Origin: Acidobacteriota bacterium
Lineage (GTDB): Bacteria; Acidobacteriota; Blastocatellia; Pyrinomonadales; Pyrinomonadaceae
Reading direction: 5' to 3'
Length of the DNA: 64,000 nucleotides
NCBI GenBank assembly: GCA_019242475.1
Contig: JAFAVK010000010.1
Coordinates: forward strand, 41,848-105,847
The stretch's first letter is position 1; every line of letters begins with the position of its first letter. A program made the position numbers and the translations under genes. The notes beneath the pieces were generated by a model. That model did not search any database. It was not told the origin of the DNA and was given only the letters and a program-made list of their open reading frames with translations. Below are positions 25,610 to 35,108 of the stretch, one piece after another.

Positions 25610-27345
25610 ACGCCTTTTAAATCCTCGACTACCAACTGAAGCCTCGTGTTGCCGTTCCAGCGGTTGGCCTCGACGGAGTAGGCCAGTTCGATGCTCGCGC
25701 CGGGGCGCGGCGTTGCTGTGGCGCGTTCGGCGCCGCCCCACCAGATGCAGTCCTGGACGCGGCCGCCGGCCGCGACGCCGAACTTCAGGTGACGCTCTTT
25801 GAGCACGCGCGGCTCGCCGACGACGCGCAAGTTCCGCGTGACGAAGACCGGCCGGGGCCAGCCCGCGCCGAAGGGTTCAAGCGCCTCAAGCTCCGCGCAG
25901 AGGTCGAGGCTCAGCGCCTCGGCGGGCAGCTCCAAATCGTATTCAAGGCAGGGCTGGCCGTCCTCACCCTCGCACATCACGCGCGCGGCGTGCTTGTTCA
26001 GGCGGCGGCGCAGTTCGGCGACGTTCTCGCGGCGGACGCTCAAGCCGGCGGCGTGCGCGTGGCCGCCGAAGGCTTCGAGGATGTCCGCGCACCCGGTCAG
26101 AGCGTCGAGCATGTGGAAGCCTTCGCCGCTGCGCGCGGAGCCGTGGCCCGTGCCGTCCTCGTCGAGCGAGATGACGACGGCCGGGCGTTGCAGGCGTTCG
26201 GCGAGCTTGGACGCGGCGAGGCCGATGACGCCGCGGTGCCAGCCGTCCCCGGCGACGACGATGACGGCGGTCTCGCCCTGCCCCGTCAGCTCAAGCTCGG
26301 CCGCGGCGCGCTCGGTCACCTGCTGCTGCACTTCGCGCCGCTCGCGGTTGCGCGCGTCGAGGTGCTCGGCGAGCGCGCGCGCCTCCCCGTGACTCTTCGT
26401 CTCGAACAGCTCGACGACGGCGCGCGCGGCGTCCATCCGGCCGGCGGCGTTGATGCGCGGGCCGAGGCGGAAGCCGATGTCGAAGGCGCGCATCCCCGTG
26501 CCGTCGCCGCAGCCGGCGACCTCCATCAGGGCGCGCAGGCCGGGGTTCGTCGCGCGGTGCAAATCGGCCAGGCCCAGGGCGACGATGGCGCGGTTCTCGC
26601 CCGTCAACTGCGCCACGTCGGCCACCGTGCCGATGGCGACGACTTTGAGAAAGCCCGGGACTAGATTCTCTCGCCCGCGTTCGCGGAAGAGCGCGTGCGC
26701 GAGCTTGAAGGCGACGCCAACGCCCGCGAGGTTCTTGTCGGGGTACGCGCAGCCCTTCTGGTTCGGATTCAAAACGGCGTAGGCGGGCGGCGCGCCCTCC
26801 TCGTCGTCGGGCAGGTGGTGGTCGGTGATGATAACGTCGAGGCCGTTCTCGCGCGCCCACTCCAAAGGCTCGAAGGCGCGGATGCCGCAGTCCACGCTGA
26901 TGACGAGCGAGTAGCCGTCCGCCTTCGCCTTCTCCAAAACGTCGCGGCGGATGCCGTAGCCCTCGGTGAAGCGGTGGGGGACGTGGAAGCCGGTCTCGGC
27001 GCCGAGGAAGGAGAGAGCGCGGCGCAGGACGACCGTGCCCGTCGTCCCGTCCACGTCGTAGTCGCCGTAGACGAGGATGCGCTCGCCCGCGTCAACGGCC
27101 TTCAAGACGCGTCCGACCGCCTCGCGCATGCCGAGCATGAGGAAGGGGTCGTGCAACTGTTCGAGTGAAGGGGTGAGCAGGGCGCGCGCGTCCTCTTCCG
27201 ACTCGACGCCGCGCGCGGCGAGGACGCCGGCGACCACTTCGGAGATGCGGGCGGACGCGGCGAGCCCGGCGGGGGCTTTCGCCGCCTCGCGGCGCGGAAT
27301 CCAGCGACGCTCGACGTGTCTCGGGCGGGTGGCGTTTCCCGTCAT
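25594..27345 (-). CDS. recJ: Single-stranded-DNA-specific exonuclease RecJ
   Basis: 583 residues. RecJ degrades ssDNA 5'-3' in recombination and mismatch repair. DHH-family motifs are intact: VYGDYDVDGTTGT (near 75), SVDCGI (near 125), DHHLPDDE (near 150), NAAGRMDAARAVVELF (near 305). The DHHA1 domain has WHRGVIGLAASKLAERL (near 375) and GSARSGEGFHML (near 410). The ATG at 27345 overlaps the TGA of the PilZ gene (ATGA). Its C-terminal NREP is encoded by repeat H7. Confidence 0.94.
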   Translation of the reverse strand: MTGNATRPRHVERRWIPRREAAKAPAGLAASARISEVVAGVLAARGVESEEDARALLTPSLEQLHDPFLMLGMREAVGRVLKAVDAGERILVYGDYDVDGTTGTVVLRRALSFLGAETGFHVPHRFTEGYGIRRDVLEKAKADGYSLVISVDCGIRAFEPLEWARENGLDVIITDHHLPDDEEGAPPAYAVLNPNQKGCAYPDKNLAGVGVAFKLAHALFRERGRENLVPGFLKVVAIGTVADVAQLTGENRAIVALGLADLHRATNPGLRALMEVAGCGDGTGMRAFDIGFRLGPRINAAGRMDAARAVVELFETKSHGEARALAEHLDARNRERREVQQQVTERAAAELELTGQGETAVIVVAGDGWHRGVIGLAASKLAERLQRPAVVISLDEDGTGHGSARSGEGFHMLDALTGCADILEAFGGHAHAAGLSVRRENVAELRRRLNKHAARVMCEGEDGQPCLEYDLELPAEALSLDLCAELEALEPFGAGWPRPVFVTRNLRVVGEPRVLKERHLKFGVAAGGRVQDCIWWGGAERATATPRPGASIELAYSVEANRWNGNTRLQLVVEDLKGVNREP

Positions 27346-27662
27346 TCGGCGAACCACCCGTTCGGGTCGAGGAGGCGGATGCCGATGTGCTGGCGGCCCT
27401 CCTCCCCTTCAGTCCACACGCCGTTGACCTCCGCGTCGAGCGAGCGGCCGAAGGGGGGCGTCAGACGAACTTTGAGGCCCACCTGCGCGGGGATGTCCGA
27501 GACGAGCGTCGCGCCGCCGCGGCTGACGCGGATGGCCTCGGCCGAGACTTTGAAGGGGGTGCCGTCGGCGCCCTCGCCTTCCAGCTCGACGGTGAAGTTG
27601 ACCGGCACGCGCGGGCTGCGCGGGCGCTGCGGGGGGGGGTCGGTCTTGGTTGAATCGCTCAT
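27342..27662 (-). CDS. PilZ domain protein
   Basis: 106 residues forming one PilZ domain. The c-di-GMP binding RxxxR motif is likely RSPRVP (near 15-20), and the second motif reads RVSRGGATL (near 45), where the usual Asp/Asn before x-Ser is Arg. Binding is therefore plausible but not certain. It is translationally coupled to recJ, an unusual pairing. The HD-GYP protein at 35109 may provide c-di-GMP turnover. Confidence 0.75.
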   Translation of the reverse strand: MSDSTKTDPPPQRPRSPRVPVNFTVELEGEGADGTPFKVSAEAIRVSRGGATLVSDIPAQVGLKVRLTPPFGRSLDAEVNGVWTEGEEGRQHIGIRLLDPNGWFAE

Positions 27663-27777
27663 TGAAACTGGTCGCCTTCCGTTCCGCGGGGGTTAGCTGC
27701 TCGAAGCGGGAGGGGCGATTCAAGTTTAACCGATAAGCCGCTCAAACAGAACCGCGAGCGGTAGCGGGCGGGTCGTG

Positions 27778-28665
27778 TTACAGCGGACTTATCCGACCGG
27801 CAAACAGCAGCAGGAGGATGAGCGCGCCGACGAGCAGGCGGTAGCCGATGAAGACGAAGGTCGTGTGCTCGCGCAGGTACCTTAAAAGGAACCAGATGGA
27901 GACGTAGCCGACGATTCCCGAGATGGCCGTCGCGACGGCGAGCGGGACGGCGCTCCCCGCGGGCAGGCGGTGGACGGCCTCCTTCAGCTCGAGCAGGCCG
28001 CTGGCCGCGACCGCCGGGATGGAGAGCAGGAACGAGAAGCGCGCGGCCGTCTCGCGCTTCTCCCCGGCGAAGAGGCCGCCCATGATGGTCGAGCCCGAGC
28101 GGCTCGCGCCCGGGATGAGCGCGAGCACCTGCGCGAAGCCGACGGCCAGGGCGTCGCTCACGCCCAGCTCCTCCATCCCGCGCCGCCGCGTCCCGACCTT
28201 CTCGGCGATGAACAGCAGCAGCGCGACGACGACCATCATCGTCGCGATGACCCAGAGGTTCTTCGTAAACGTCCCCTCGATCTGCTTCTTGAAGGCGAGG
28301 CCGACGACCCCGACGGGCAGCGAGCCGATGAAGATGAGCCAGCCGAGCTTCGCGTCGTGCGACATGCGGCTGCCCAAAACGCCGCCCCCCTCGATGCCCG
28401 GCGGCGTGCGCCCGCGCAGCAGCAGCGCGTGGTCGCGGACGAACGCGTAGCAGATGTTCCAGATGTCGCGCGCGAAGTAGACGAAGACGGCGGCGAGCGT
28501 CCCCAGTTGCACGACGGCGATGACGGCCGTCTGCTGCTCGGCGGCGAGCGTTTGCGACAGCCCCGTCAGGCGCGTCGCGAAGATCAAATGCGCCGTCGAG
28601 CTGATCGGGATGAACTCCGTGAGCCCCTGCACGATGCCGAGGATGATGGCTTGAAGAATGTTCAT
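27778..28665 (-). CDS. uppP: Undecaprenyl-diphosphatase (BacA type)
   Basis: 295 residues, polytopic membrane enzyme that dephosphorylates undecaprenyl pyrophosphate to recycle the cell-wall lipid carrier. Both signature motifs are clear: GLTEFIPISSTAHL (near 15) and LIPGASRSGSTIMGGL (near 180). It lies in a minus-strand run after the SDR gene (18-base gap). Confidence 0.95.
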   Translation of the reverse strand: MNILQAIILGIVQGLTEFIPISSTAHLIFATRLTGLSQTLAAEQQTAVIAVVQLGTLAAVFVYFARDIWNICYAFVRDHALLLRGRTPPGIEGGGVLGSRMSHDAKLGWLIFIGSLPVGVVGLAFKKQIEGTFTKNLWVIATMMVVVALLLFIAEKVGTRRRGMEELGVSDALAVGFAQVLALIPGASRSGSTIMGGLFAGEKRETAARFSFLLSIPAVAASGLLELKEAVHRLPAGSAVPLAVATAISGIVGYVSIWFLLRYLREHTTFVFIGYRLLVGALILLLLFAGRISPL

Positions 28666-28683
28666 GAAGTTGAGTTGACGATT

Positions 28684-29460
28684 TTACTCGCGGAAGTTGG
28701 AGTTAGAGGCGAGCCGGTCGTAGACGGCGCCCGGCAGGTGTCGGATGACGCGGACGAACGAGGCGAGCTGCCAGGGGAAGGCGTAGGTGCGCGCTCGCCG
28801 TTCGATGGCTCTGATGATGCGGCAGGCCGCGTCGTCGGGTTCGAGCAGGAAGGGCAGCTTCTTCCTGCGCCCGGCGGTCAGGGGGGTGCGGATGAAGCCG
28901 GGGTGGATGGTCGTTACGTCGATGCCGCTCTTGCGCAGGTCTACGCGCAGGGATTCGAAGAGGGTCGAGACGGCGGCCTTGCTCGCGCTGTAGGCGCCCG
29001 ACTTCGGCATGCCGCGGTAGGAGGCGAGGCTGGAGATGGCGACGAGGTGGCCCGCCCCGCGCTCAAGCATCCCGGGCAAAACGGCCGCGACGCTGTTGAC
29101 GACGCCGAGCACGTTGACCGAGATCACGTCCCCGACCTCGCCCGCGTTGAGCCTCGTCCCGGCCGTCGTGCTGCTCATCCCGGCGTTGGCGACGAGCACG
29201 TCCACCCTGCCCCACCTCGCGCGAACCCTCTCCGCCACTTCCTCCATCGCCCTGGGGTCGCGCACGTCCGCCGGCAGCGCCAAAGCCTCGCCGCCCGCGC
29301 GCCCTATCTCGTCGCCCAAGCGCAGAAGCTCCTCGCCCCGCCGCGCCGTCAGCCCCAGGCGCGCGCCGCGTTTCCCCAACTCCGACGCCAGCGCGCGCCC
29401 TATCCCCGACGACGCGCCGGTGATGAGGACGACCCTTCCCTTCCAGTCGTATTTCATCAA
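28684..29460 (-). CDS. Short-chain dehydrogenase/reductase
   Basis: 258 residues, classical SDR. Cofactor motif is TGASSGIGRALA (near 15), then NAG(M) near 90 and the catalytic YSASKAAV (Tyr near 156), with PGF(I)RT near 187. The substrate is not inferable. The start is 5 bases after the ACT gene stop, so both belong to the rnj operon. Confidence 0.88.
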   Translation of the reverse strand: MMKYDWKGRVVLITGASSGIGRALASELGKRGARLGLTARRGEELLRLGDEIGRAGGEALALPADVRDPRAMEEVAERVRARWGRVDVLVANAGMSSTTAGTRLNAGEVGDVISVNVLGVVNSVAAVLPGMLERGAGHLVAISSLASYRGMPKSGAYSASKAAVSTLFESLRVDLRKSGIDVTTIHPGFIRTPLTAGRRKKLPFLLEPDDAACRIIRAIERRARTYAFPWQLASFVRVIRHLPGAVYDRLASNSNFRE

Positions 29461-29464
29461 AGAC

Positions 29465-29902
29465 TCAACACAGTTCGGCCACGTGCTCGCCCAGCACGCG
29501 CAGGGCTTTGCCTAAATCGTCCTGCTTAATCAGAAGGTGGTCGCGCGAGAAGGCGGAGAGCGCGCCGACGGGGACGCCCGCCTCGGCGAGTATCCGCGTC
29601 ACGTGCGCGAGGAAGCCGACCACGTCCCAGCCGAGCTCCACGTCGAGCGTGACGAGCCGGAAGCCGGCCTCGACTCGCGCGTCGCGCGCCGCGTGGCGCA
29701 TCGCGCGCCAGTCCGACTCTTCGACGAGCAGTGTCACCTCGAAGGGGTCGCGCAGCAGCATGAAATTGGACTCGGCGCGCGGGCTCAGCTCCGGGTTCTC
29801 CAACAGCCGCGCCCAGTCCGCGTGGCGCAGGCCCGCCAGCACGTAGGTCTCGGGCGCGACCTCGACCTTCGCCCGTCGAAGGAGTTCCGCAACGTCCGGC
29901 AT
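29465..29902 (-). CDS. ACT-domain-like protein
   Basis: 145 residues from an ATG 5 bases after the rnj stop. The C-terminal half looks like an ACT fold (FLAHVTRILAEAGVPVGALSAF, near 110-131) and the N-terminal half may be a second, diverged ACT unit (EVTLLVEESDWRA). Paired ACT domains of this size usually bind amino acids. The ligand is unknown. Confidence 0.65.
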   Translation of the reverse strand: MPDVAELLRRAKVEVAPETYVLAGLRHADWARLLENPELSPRAESNFMLLRDPFEVTLLVEESDWRAMRHAARDARVEAGFRLVTLDVELGWDVVGFLAHVTRILAEAGVPVGALSAFSRDHLLIKQDDLGKALRVLGEHVAELC

Positions 29903-29906
29903 GTCT

Positions 29907-31577
29907 TCAGATTTGCACGACGACGGGCAGGATGACGGGGCGCGCGCCGGTCTGCTTCTGAATGTAGCGCTTGAGTTCGAGGCGCACGCGCTCCTTGAGA
30001 ATCGACGAGTCGCGGCGCTCGTCGCGCGAGGCTTTTTCGACCGTCTCGGTGATGACGCGGCGCAGGTCGCGCAGGAAGCTCGCCGCGTTGCCGTTGCCGT
30101 CGAGCCCGAGCACGCCGCGGGCGACGACCTCGGGCTCGCCTTCGAGCTGGCCCGACTCCTCGTCGATGGTGACGACCGGCGTGACGACGCCGTCGTAGGC
30201 GAGCTGGCGGCGCTCCTTGACGACCTCGCCGTCAATCTCCTCGAAGCCCGAGTCGTCGATGAAGGTGCGGCCGATCTCGTGCTTCTCGACGACCTTCGCG
30301 CGGCCGGGCTCCAGCTCCAGCTTGTCGCCGTTCTCGATGAGGATGATGTTCTCCTCGGGGAAGTCGCAGTGGTTCTTGAGGAACTCCTTGTGTCGGTAGA
30401 GCATCCGGTACTCGCCGTGGACGGGGACGACGAACTCGGGCCGGACGGCCTCGGTCATGATGCGGATGTCCTCCTGCGAAGCGTGGCCGGAGACGTGGAT
30501 CAGCCGGCGCTTCTCGTCGATGATGGCGGCGCCGCGCTTGTAGATTTCACCGATGAGGCGCGAGATCGAGCGTTCGTTGCCGGGGATGATGCGCGCGGAG
30601 AGGACGACCGTGTCGCCCTCGGAGATCGTCAGCCCCTTGTACGTCTGCGAAGAGAGCTGCGAGAGCGCCGCGCGCGGCTCGCCCTGCGAGCCGGTGACGA
30701 GGTAGACGATCTCGTCGTCGGGCATCTTCTTCGCCTGCTGCAAGGAGACGAGCATCCCCTCGTGTAAATCCAGGTAGCCGAGCCGCTCGGCGATCTCGAC
30801 GTTCTTAATCATCGAGCGGCCGAGCACGCAGACCTTGCGGTCGAACTGCTGCGCCACGTCGATGACGATTTGCAAACGATGAATCGAAGAGGCGAACGTC
30901 GCGACGAAGATGCGCCCCTCGGCCTCGGAGAAAATCTCCTCGAAGTCGGGGATAACGGCGCGCTCCGAGGGCGTCCGTCCGGGGACGGTCGCGTTCGTCG
31001 AGTCGGAGGTTAAAGCGAGCACGCCCTCCTGCCCGTAGCGGCGCAGCGTGCGCAGGTCAATCGGCTCGCCGATGACGGGCGTCTCGTCCACCTTGTAGTC
31101 GCCGGTGTGGATGATGGTGCCGACGGGCGTGTTGATGGCGAGCGCGAAGCAGTCGATGAGCGAGTGCGAGACGCGGATGAACTCGACCTCGAACTCGCCT
31201 ATCTCAACTTTGTCGCGCGGCTCGACGCGGTGCAAGAGCACGTCGCCGAGGATGTCGTGCTCTTCGAGCTTCGACTCGATGAGCCCCATCGTGAAGTGCG
31301 AGGCGTAGAGCGGCACGTTGAACTTCTTCAGAACGTACGGGACGGCGCCGATGTGGTCTTCGTGCCCGTGCGTGATGACGACGGCGACGATGTTCTCCCG
31401 GTACTCTTCGAGGAAGTCGAAGTCGGGGACTTCCACGTCCACGCCGTAGGCGGTCTCCTGGGGGAAGCCCATGCCGGTGTCCACGAGGATCATGTCCTCG
31501 CCGTAGCGCACGGCCATGCAGTTGCAGCCGAACTCGCCGACACCGCCGAGGGGCATTATTTCGATTGCGTTACTCAC
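29907..31577 (-). CDS. rnj: Ribonuclease J
   Basis: 556 residues. Metallo-beta-lactamase/beta-CASP RNase with 5'-3' exonuclease and endonuclease activity. Metal motif HGHEDHIGAVPYV (near 70), HTGDYK (near 163), the beta-CASP region with FASSIHRLQ, and the C-terminal VHGEYRMLYRH (near 385). It leads an operon with the ACT, SDR and uppP genes. Confidence 0.94.
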   Translation of the reverse strand: MSNAIEIMPLGGVGEFGCNCMAVRYGEDMILVDTGMGFPQETAYGVDVEVPDFDFLEEYRENIVAVVITHGHEDHIGAVPYVLKKFNVPLYASHFTMGLIESKLEEHDILGDVLLHRVEPRDKVEIGEFEVEFIRVSHSLIDCFALAINTPVGTIIHTGDYKVDETPVIGEPIDLRTLRRYGQEGVLALTSDSTNATVPGRTPSERAVIPDFEEIFSEAEGRIFVATFASSIHRLQIVIDVAQQFDRKVCVLGRSMIKNVEIAERLGYLDLHEGMLVSLQQAKKMPDDEIVYLVTGSQGEPRAALSQLSSQTYKGLTISEGDTVVLSARIIPGNERSISRLIGEIYKRGAAIIDEKRRLIHVSGHASQEDIRIMTEAVRPEFVVPVHGEYRMLYRHKEFLKNHCDFPEENIILIENGDKLELEPGRAKVVEKHEIGRTFIDDSGFEEIDGEVVKERRQLAYDGVVTPVVTIDEESGQLEGEPEVVARGVLGLDGNGNAASFLRDLRRVITETVEKASRDERRDSSILKERVRLELKRYIQKQTGARPVILPVVVQI

Positions 31578-31652
31578 TTGTTACACTTGTCTCCGATAAG
31601 GCGTCCGCACGGCCGGGCGCCGCGTATAAAGTTTAAGGGGGCGCAAGCGGTT

Positions 31653-31663
31653 AGTATAGCACA
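31653..31663 (-). promoter_or_regulatory. Candidate rnj promoter (extended -10)
   Basis: Minus-strand TGC-TATACT (TATACT at 31658-31653) lies about 76 bases before the rnj ATG in the gap after rsmA. It is the same extended -10 form as before rnpB and rpoN. No -35 is obvious. Confidence 0.4.
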
Positions 31664-31685
31664 AGCGCCCGCGGCGCCTCGCCCG

Positions 31686-32510
31686 CTAGCGCCCGCGGCC
31701 CGAGAGTGCCTGCGTGAGCGCGACCCACTCCGCGAGCGTCAGCGCCTCGGCGCGCCTTTGCGGGTCTACGCCCGCGGCTTCGAGCAGTCCGGCCGCGCCG
31801 CCCGCCTCTTCAAAAAGCGCTCGCAGGTCTTCCGGCGCCGAGCGCAGGTTGTTGAGGATCGTCTTCCGCTTCTGCGCGAAGCCCGCGCCGGCGAGGCGGA
31901 GGAGGAGTCCTTCGTCAAAGTCTTCAATCCCGTCCGTGCGTGCGCGCAGGCGCGCGACCGTGCTCCAGACCTTCGGCACGGGGCGGAAGGCGCCGGGCGG
32001 CACGTCGAAGAGCGCCTCCGACTTGCAGAAGGCTTCGACCAGCACGGTCAGATACCCGCGCTCGGCCGAGCCCGGCGGCGCCGTGATGCGCCCGACCACC
32101 TCGCGCTGAAGCATCAAGACCATCTCGGGCACGCACCGCCGCTGCTCGATGAGGCGTTGGAGGATGGCGGTCGAGATGTTGTAAGGCAGGTTGGCGACGA
32201 CGCGCGCCGACCCGGCGGGCTCGACGGCCGCGCAGAAATCGACCCCGAGCGCGTCGGCCTCGACGAGCTTGAAGTCTTCACGCCCCCCGAAGCGTTCGCG
32301 CAAGACCGGCGCCAGCTCGCGGTCTAACTCGACGGCGACGACGCGCGCCCCACCTTCCAGCAGCAGCGCCGTCAAAGCACCGCGCCCCGGCCCGATTTCA
32401 ATAACCGTCTCGCCCGCCCGCGGCCCCAACGCCCCGACGATGCGCCGCGCGAACGACTCATCCACAAGGAAGTTCTGCCCCAGCCTCTTTTTTGCCCTCG
32501 GGTGGTTCAA
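31686..32510 (-). CDS. rsmA: 16S rRNA A1518/A1519 dimethyltransferase
   Basis: 274 residues. It dimethylates two adjacent adenines in helix 45 of 16S rRNA. AdoMet motif [12 protein letters not shown] (near 37) and the adenine-binding motif NLPYNIST (near 108) are clear, as is the start [13 protein letters not shown]. The start is TTG, overlapped by the ribD stop (TTGA), a coupling form also seen at 7762-7765. Confidence 0.95.
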   Translation of the reverse strand: MNHPRAKKRLGQNFLVDESFARRIVGALGPRAGETVIEIGPGRGALTALLLEGGARVVAVELDRELAPVLRERFGGREDFKLVEADALGVDFCAAVEPAGSARVVANLPYNISTAILQRLIEQRRCVPEMVLMLQREVVGRITAPPGSAERGYLTVLVEAFCKSEALFDVPPGAFRPVPKVWSTVARLRARTDGIEDFDEGLLLRLAGAGFAQKRKTILNNLRSAPEDLRALFEEAGGAAGLLEAAGVDPQRRAEALTLAEWVALTQALSGRGR

Positions 32511-33622
32511 AGGTAACCAGTGATTTCAACGTCGTCGCCGTGCCTGGTCGTCTCGACATTGCGGAGGCGCGTGGCTTCGGGGACGGTGAGCGGGCCGGAG
32601 CCCGTGACGGCGCCGAGGGCGTCGGAGCCGAGGATGAGCGGGGCGACGAAGAAGCTCGCCTTGTCCACCAGCCCCGCGCGCAGGAAGGCGCCGGCCACGC
32701 CCGCGCCGCCCTCGATGAAGAGCCCCTGCACCTCCCTGCGGCGCAGCTCTTCCAACACCGCCGCGAGGTCGCGCCCGCCCGCGGCCGCCCTGAAGACTTC
32801 GACGCCGCATGACTCAAGCTCTGTGACCCGGTGCGCGTCGGCCTTCTCAGAGGTGAAGACGAGGACGGGCGTCTCGCGCGCCGTCCGCGCGAGCTGTGAC
32901 TGTGGGCCGAGTTGGAGACGCTCGTCGAGCACGACGCGGAGCAGTGGGCGGCGACGCGGGAGGCCGCTGCGGTCTGTGAGCAGCGGGTCGTCTTTGACGG
33001 CCGTGCCGGAGCCGACGAGGATGGCGTCGTACTCGCGCCGCAGACGGTGCGCGCGCGCGCGCGACTCCGGGCCGCTGATCCAGCGCGCGTGCCCCGTGCT
33101 CGTGGCGATGCGGCCGTCGAGCGAGCAGGCGAGTTTTAAATGCACGAAGGGGCGGCCGTGTTGCAGCGCGTGGTTGTACTTCTCGTTGAGCCGCGCGGCC
33201 TCTTCCGCGAGCACGCCGACCGTCACTTCGACGCCCGCCTCGCGCAGCTCTGTAAACCCGCGGCCGGAGACGAGCGGGTTCGGGTCTTCAATGCTGGCGA
33301 CGACGCGCGCGACGCCCGCGCGGACGAGCGCCTCGGTGCAAGGCGGCGTGCGGCCCGTGTGCGCGTGCGGTTCGAGTGTGACGTAGGTGGTCGCGCCGCG
33401 CGCGCGCGCGCCGGCCTCTTCGAGCGCCAGCGTCTCGGCGTGCTTCACGCCCTCGAAGAGGTAGAAGCCCTCGCCGACGACCTCGCCCCGGCCGTCAACA
33501 ATCACGCAGCCGACGAGCGGCCCCGGGCTCACCTGCCCCGCCCCGCGCGCGGCCAGTTCGAGCGCGCGCGCCATCATGCGCTCGTCAAAGTTTGAAGATT
33601 GAAGGTTTGAGTCGGCGGTCAA
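32507..33622 (-). CDS. ribD: Riboflavin biosynthesis protein RibD (deaminase/reductase)
   Basis: 371 residues, bifunctional enzyme for steps 2 and 3 of riboflavin synthesis. The N-terminal deaminase has [16 protein letters not shown] (zinc His and catalytic Glu) and [14 protein letters not shown]. In this last motif the first zinc Cys (normally EPC) is His at residue 86, while the second Cys (95) is kept. The C-terminal reductase domain (150-371) has [11 protein letters not shown] and [13 protein letters not shown]. The TTG start at 33622 is chosen because an ATG at 33575 would remove part of the conserved first helix. It is coupled to rsmA. Confidence 0.9.
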   Translation of the reverse strand: MTADSNLQSSNFDERMMARALELAARGAGQVSPGPLVGCVIVDGRGEVVGEGFYLFEGVKHAETLALEEAGARARGATTYVTLEPHAHTGRTPPCTEALVRAGVARVVASIEDPNPLVSGRGFTELREAGVEVTVGVLAEEAARLNEKYNHALQHGRPFVHLKLACSLDGRIATSTGHARWISGPESRARAHRLRREYDAILVGSGTAVKDDPLLTDRSGLPRRRPLLRVVLDERLQLGPQSQLARTARETPVLVFTSEKADAHRVTELESCGVEVFRAAAGGRDLAAVLEELRRREVQGLFIEGGAGVAGAFLRAGLVDKASFFVAPLILGSDALGAVTGSGPLTVPEATRLRNVETTRHGDDVEITGYL

Positions 33623-33627
33623 GAAGT

Positions 33628-34959
33628 TTATGCGAAGAGGCCGTTGACGTACTGCTCGGGGTCGAAGACGACGAGGTCGTCCACGCGCTCGCCGATGCCG
33701 GCGTAGCGGATGGGGAGGCCCAGCTCCTTCGAGATGGCGACGGCGATGCCGCCCTTGGCCGTGCCGTCGAGCTTCGTCAGGACGATGCCGGTCACGCCCG
33801 CCGTCTTCAAAAACTGGCGCGCCTGTTCGAGCCCGTTCTGGCCCGTCACGGCGTCCACGACGAGCAGCGTCTCGTGCGGCGCGCCCTCGACCTCGCGCCC
33901 GGCGACGCGCTTCATCTTCTCAAGCTCGGCCATCAGGTTCGACTTGTTGTGCAGGCGGCCCGCCGTGTCCACGATGAGCACGTCCGACTTGCGCGCCTTC
34001 GCCGCCTTGAGCGCGTCGAAGAGGACGGCCGCGGGGTCTGTGCCCGACTTTTGCTGGATGAGCGGGACGCCGGTGCGCTCGGCCCAGATGGCGAGCTGGT
34101 CGGAGGCGGCGGCGCGGAAGGTGTCGGCGGCGCAGATGAGCACGTCGTTCCCTTCGGCCTTGATGCGCTGCGCGAGCTTGCCGATGGTGGTCGTCTTCCC
34201 GACGCCGTTGACGCCGACGACCATGATGACGTAGGGCACAATCGAATCGTCCACGCCCTCTTCGGAGGCGACGCCCTTGCGCGCGGAGTCCTGGAGGATG
34301 TTAAGGAGTTCCGTCTTGAGCGCGTGCTTCAAGGCGTCGATGTCGCCGATCTCCTTGCGCGAGATGCCGCGCCTGACCTTGTCGAGGATGGCGAGCGTGG
34401 TCGGGACGCCGAGGTCGGCGGCGATGAGCGCCTCCTCCAACTCGTCGAGCAGTTGCGCGTCGATCTGCTTGCGGTTCTCGAAGACGGAATCAATCTTCTC
34501 GGACAGAGACTCGCGCGTGGCGGAGATGGCGCGCGAGAAGCGCGCGGCGTAGGTCTGTTCGAGCGCCTCGATCTCGGCCCGCAACTCCTCGTCCGTGCGG
34601 TTGAGCCCGAGGACGGACGACGAGGAGAAGGCCGAAGGCGCGGGCGCGGGCCGCGGCGCCTGCGGCGGTCTCTCTTGCACGGGCCGAGCGGGGCGCGCCG
34701 TCTCGATGACTTCCGCCTTGCGCGCGTCGGTCAGGCCGGACTCGGCCGCGGGCTGCGGCGCGGGCTGCGCGCCGATGGGCACGGGCTCGACGGCGGGCAG
34801 CGACGCGAGCGGCTCGCGCGCCTGCGTCGAGCCGTCGGCGCCCGCCGGCGGTTCGAGCCGCGCTTCGGCGGCCGGCTCCTCAGTCGCCGGCTCGGCCGCG
34901 GGCTGGTTGAGGCCGAGCGTGATGTAGCGGTCTTCTTTTTTGCGTCTCCAGAATGCCAT
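33628..34959 (-). CDS. ftsY: Signal recognition particle receptor FtsY
   Basis: 443 residues. It docks SRP-ribosome complexes at the membrane. The N-terminal 115 residues are Pro/Ala/Glu rich (A region). The NG domain shows [15 protein letters not shown] (near 243), [11 protein letters not shown] (near 275), [16 protein letters not shown] (near 325) and [10 protein letters not shown] (near 385). ribD begins 6 bases after the stop. Confidence 0.95.
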   Translation of the reverse strand: MAFWRRKKEDRYITLGLNQPAAEPATEEPAAEARLEPPAGADGSTQAREPLASLPAVEPVPIGAQPAPQPAAESGLTDARKAEVIETARPARPVQERPPQAPRPAPAPSAFSSSSVLGLNRTDEELRAEIEALEQTYAARFSRAISATRESLSEKIDSVFENRKQIDAQLLDELEEALIAADLGVPTTLAILDKVRRGISRKEIGDIDALKHALKTELLNILQDSARKGVASEEGVDDSIVPYVIMVVGVNGVGKTTTIGKLAQRIKAEGNDVLICAADTFRAAASDQLAIWAERTGVPLIQQKSGTDPAAVLFDALKAAKARKSDVLIVDTAGRLHNKSNLMAELEKMKRVAGREVEGAPHETLLVVDAVTGQNGLEQARQFLKTAGVTGIVLTKLDGTAKGGIAVAISKELGLPIRYAGIGERVDDLVVFDPEQYVNGLFA

Positions 34960-35012
34960 CGTGTTCGGATGATAACCTTAGTCGATAAATTTCTGCCGTT
35001 TCGAAAAGGGCA

Positions 35013-35042
35013 ATTATAAACGCAACTGCCGCGGGGCGACAA
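35013..35042 (-). promoter_or_regulatory. Candidate ftsY promoter overlapping a terminator
   Basis: On the minus strand TTGTCG (35042-35037), an 18-base spacer and TATAAT (35018-35013) precede ftsY by about 54 bases. The -35 box lies in the loop of the terminator hairpin at 35026-35058, so termination of the upstream gene and initiation of ftsY share the same DNA. Confidence 0.45.
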
Positions 35043-35058
35043 AAGCACCCCGCGGCAG
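35026..35058 (-). terminator. Terminator of the HD-GYP gene
   Basis: Perfect 11-bp stem CTGCCGCGGGG / CCCCGCGGCAG with an 11-base loop, followed on the minus strand by TTGCGTTTATAATT. It lies about 50 bases after the stop of the HD-GYP gene. Confidence 0.65.
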
Positions 35059-35108
35059 CCCGCCGATTCAAGCTTGTACAGTTTAGACTTCCGGCCGCCC
35101 CCTCAAGT

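Noticed and set aside
27970..29529. 519-codon open frame antisense to uppP and the SDR gene
   Set aside because: It crosses two well-supported minus-strand genes and has no motif, so it is a GC-driven artefact.
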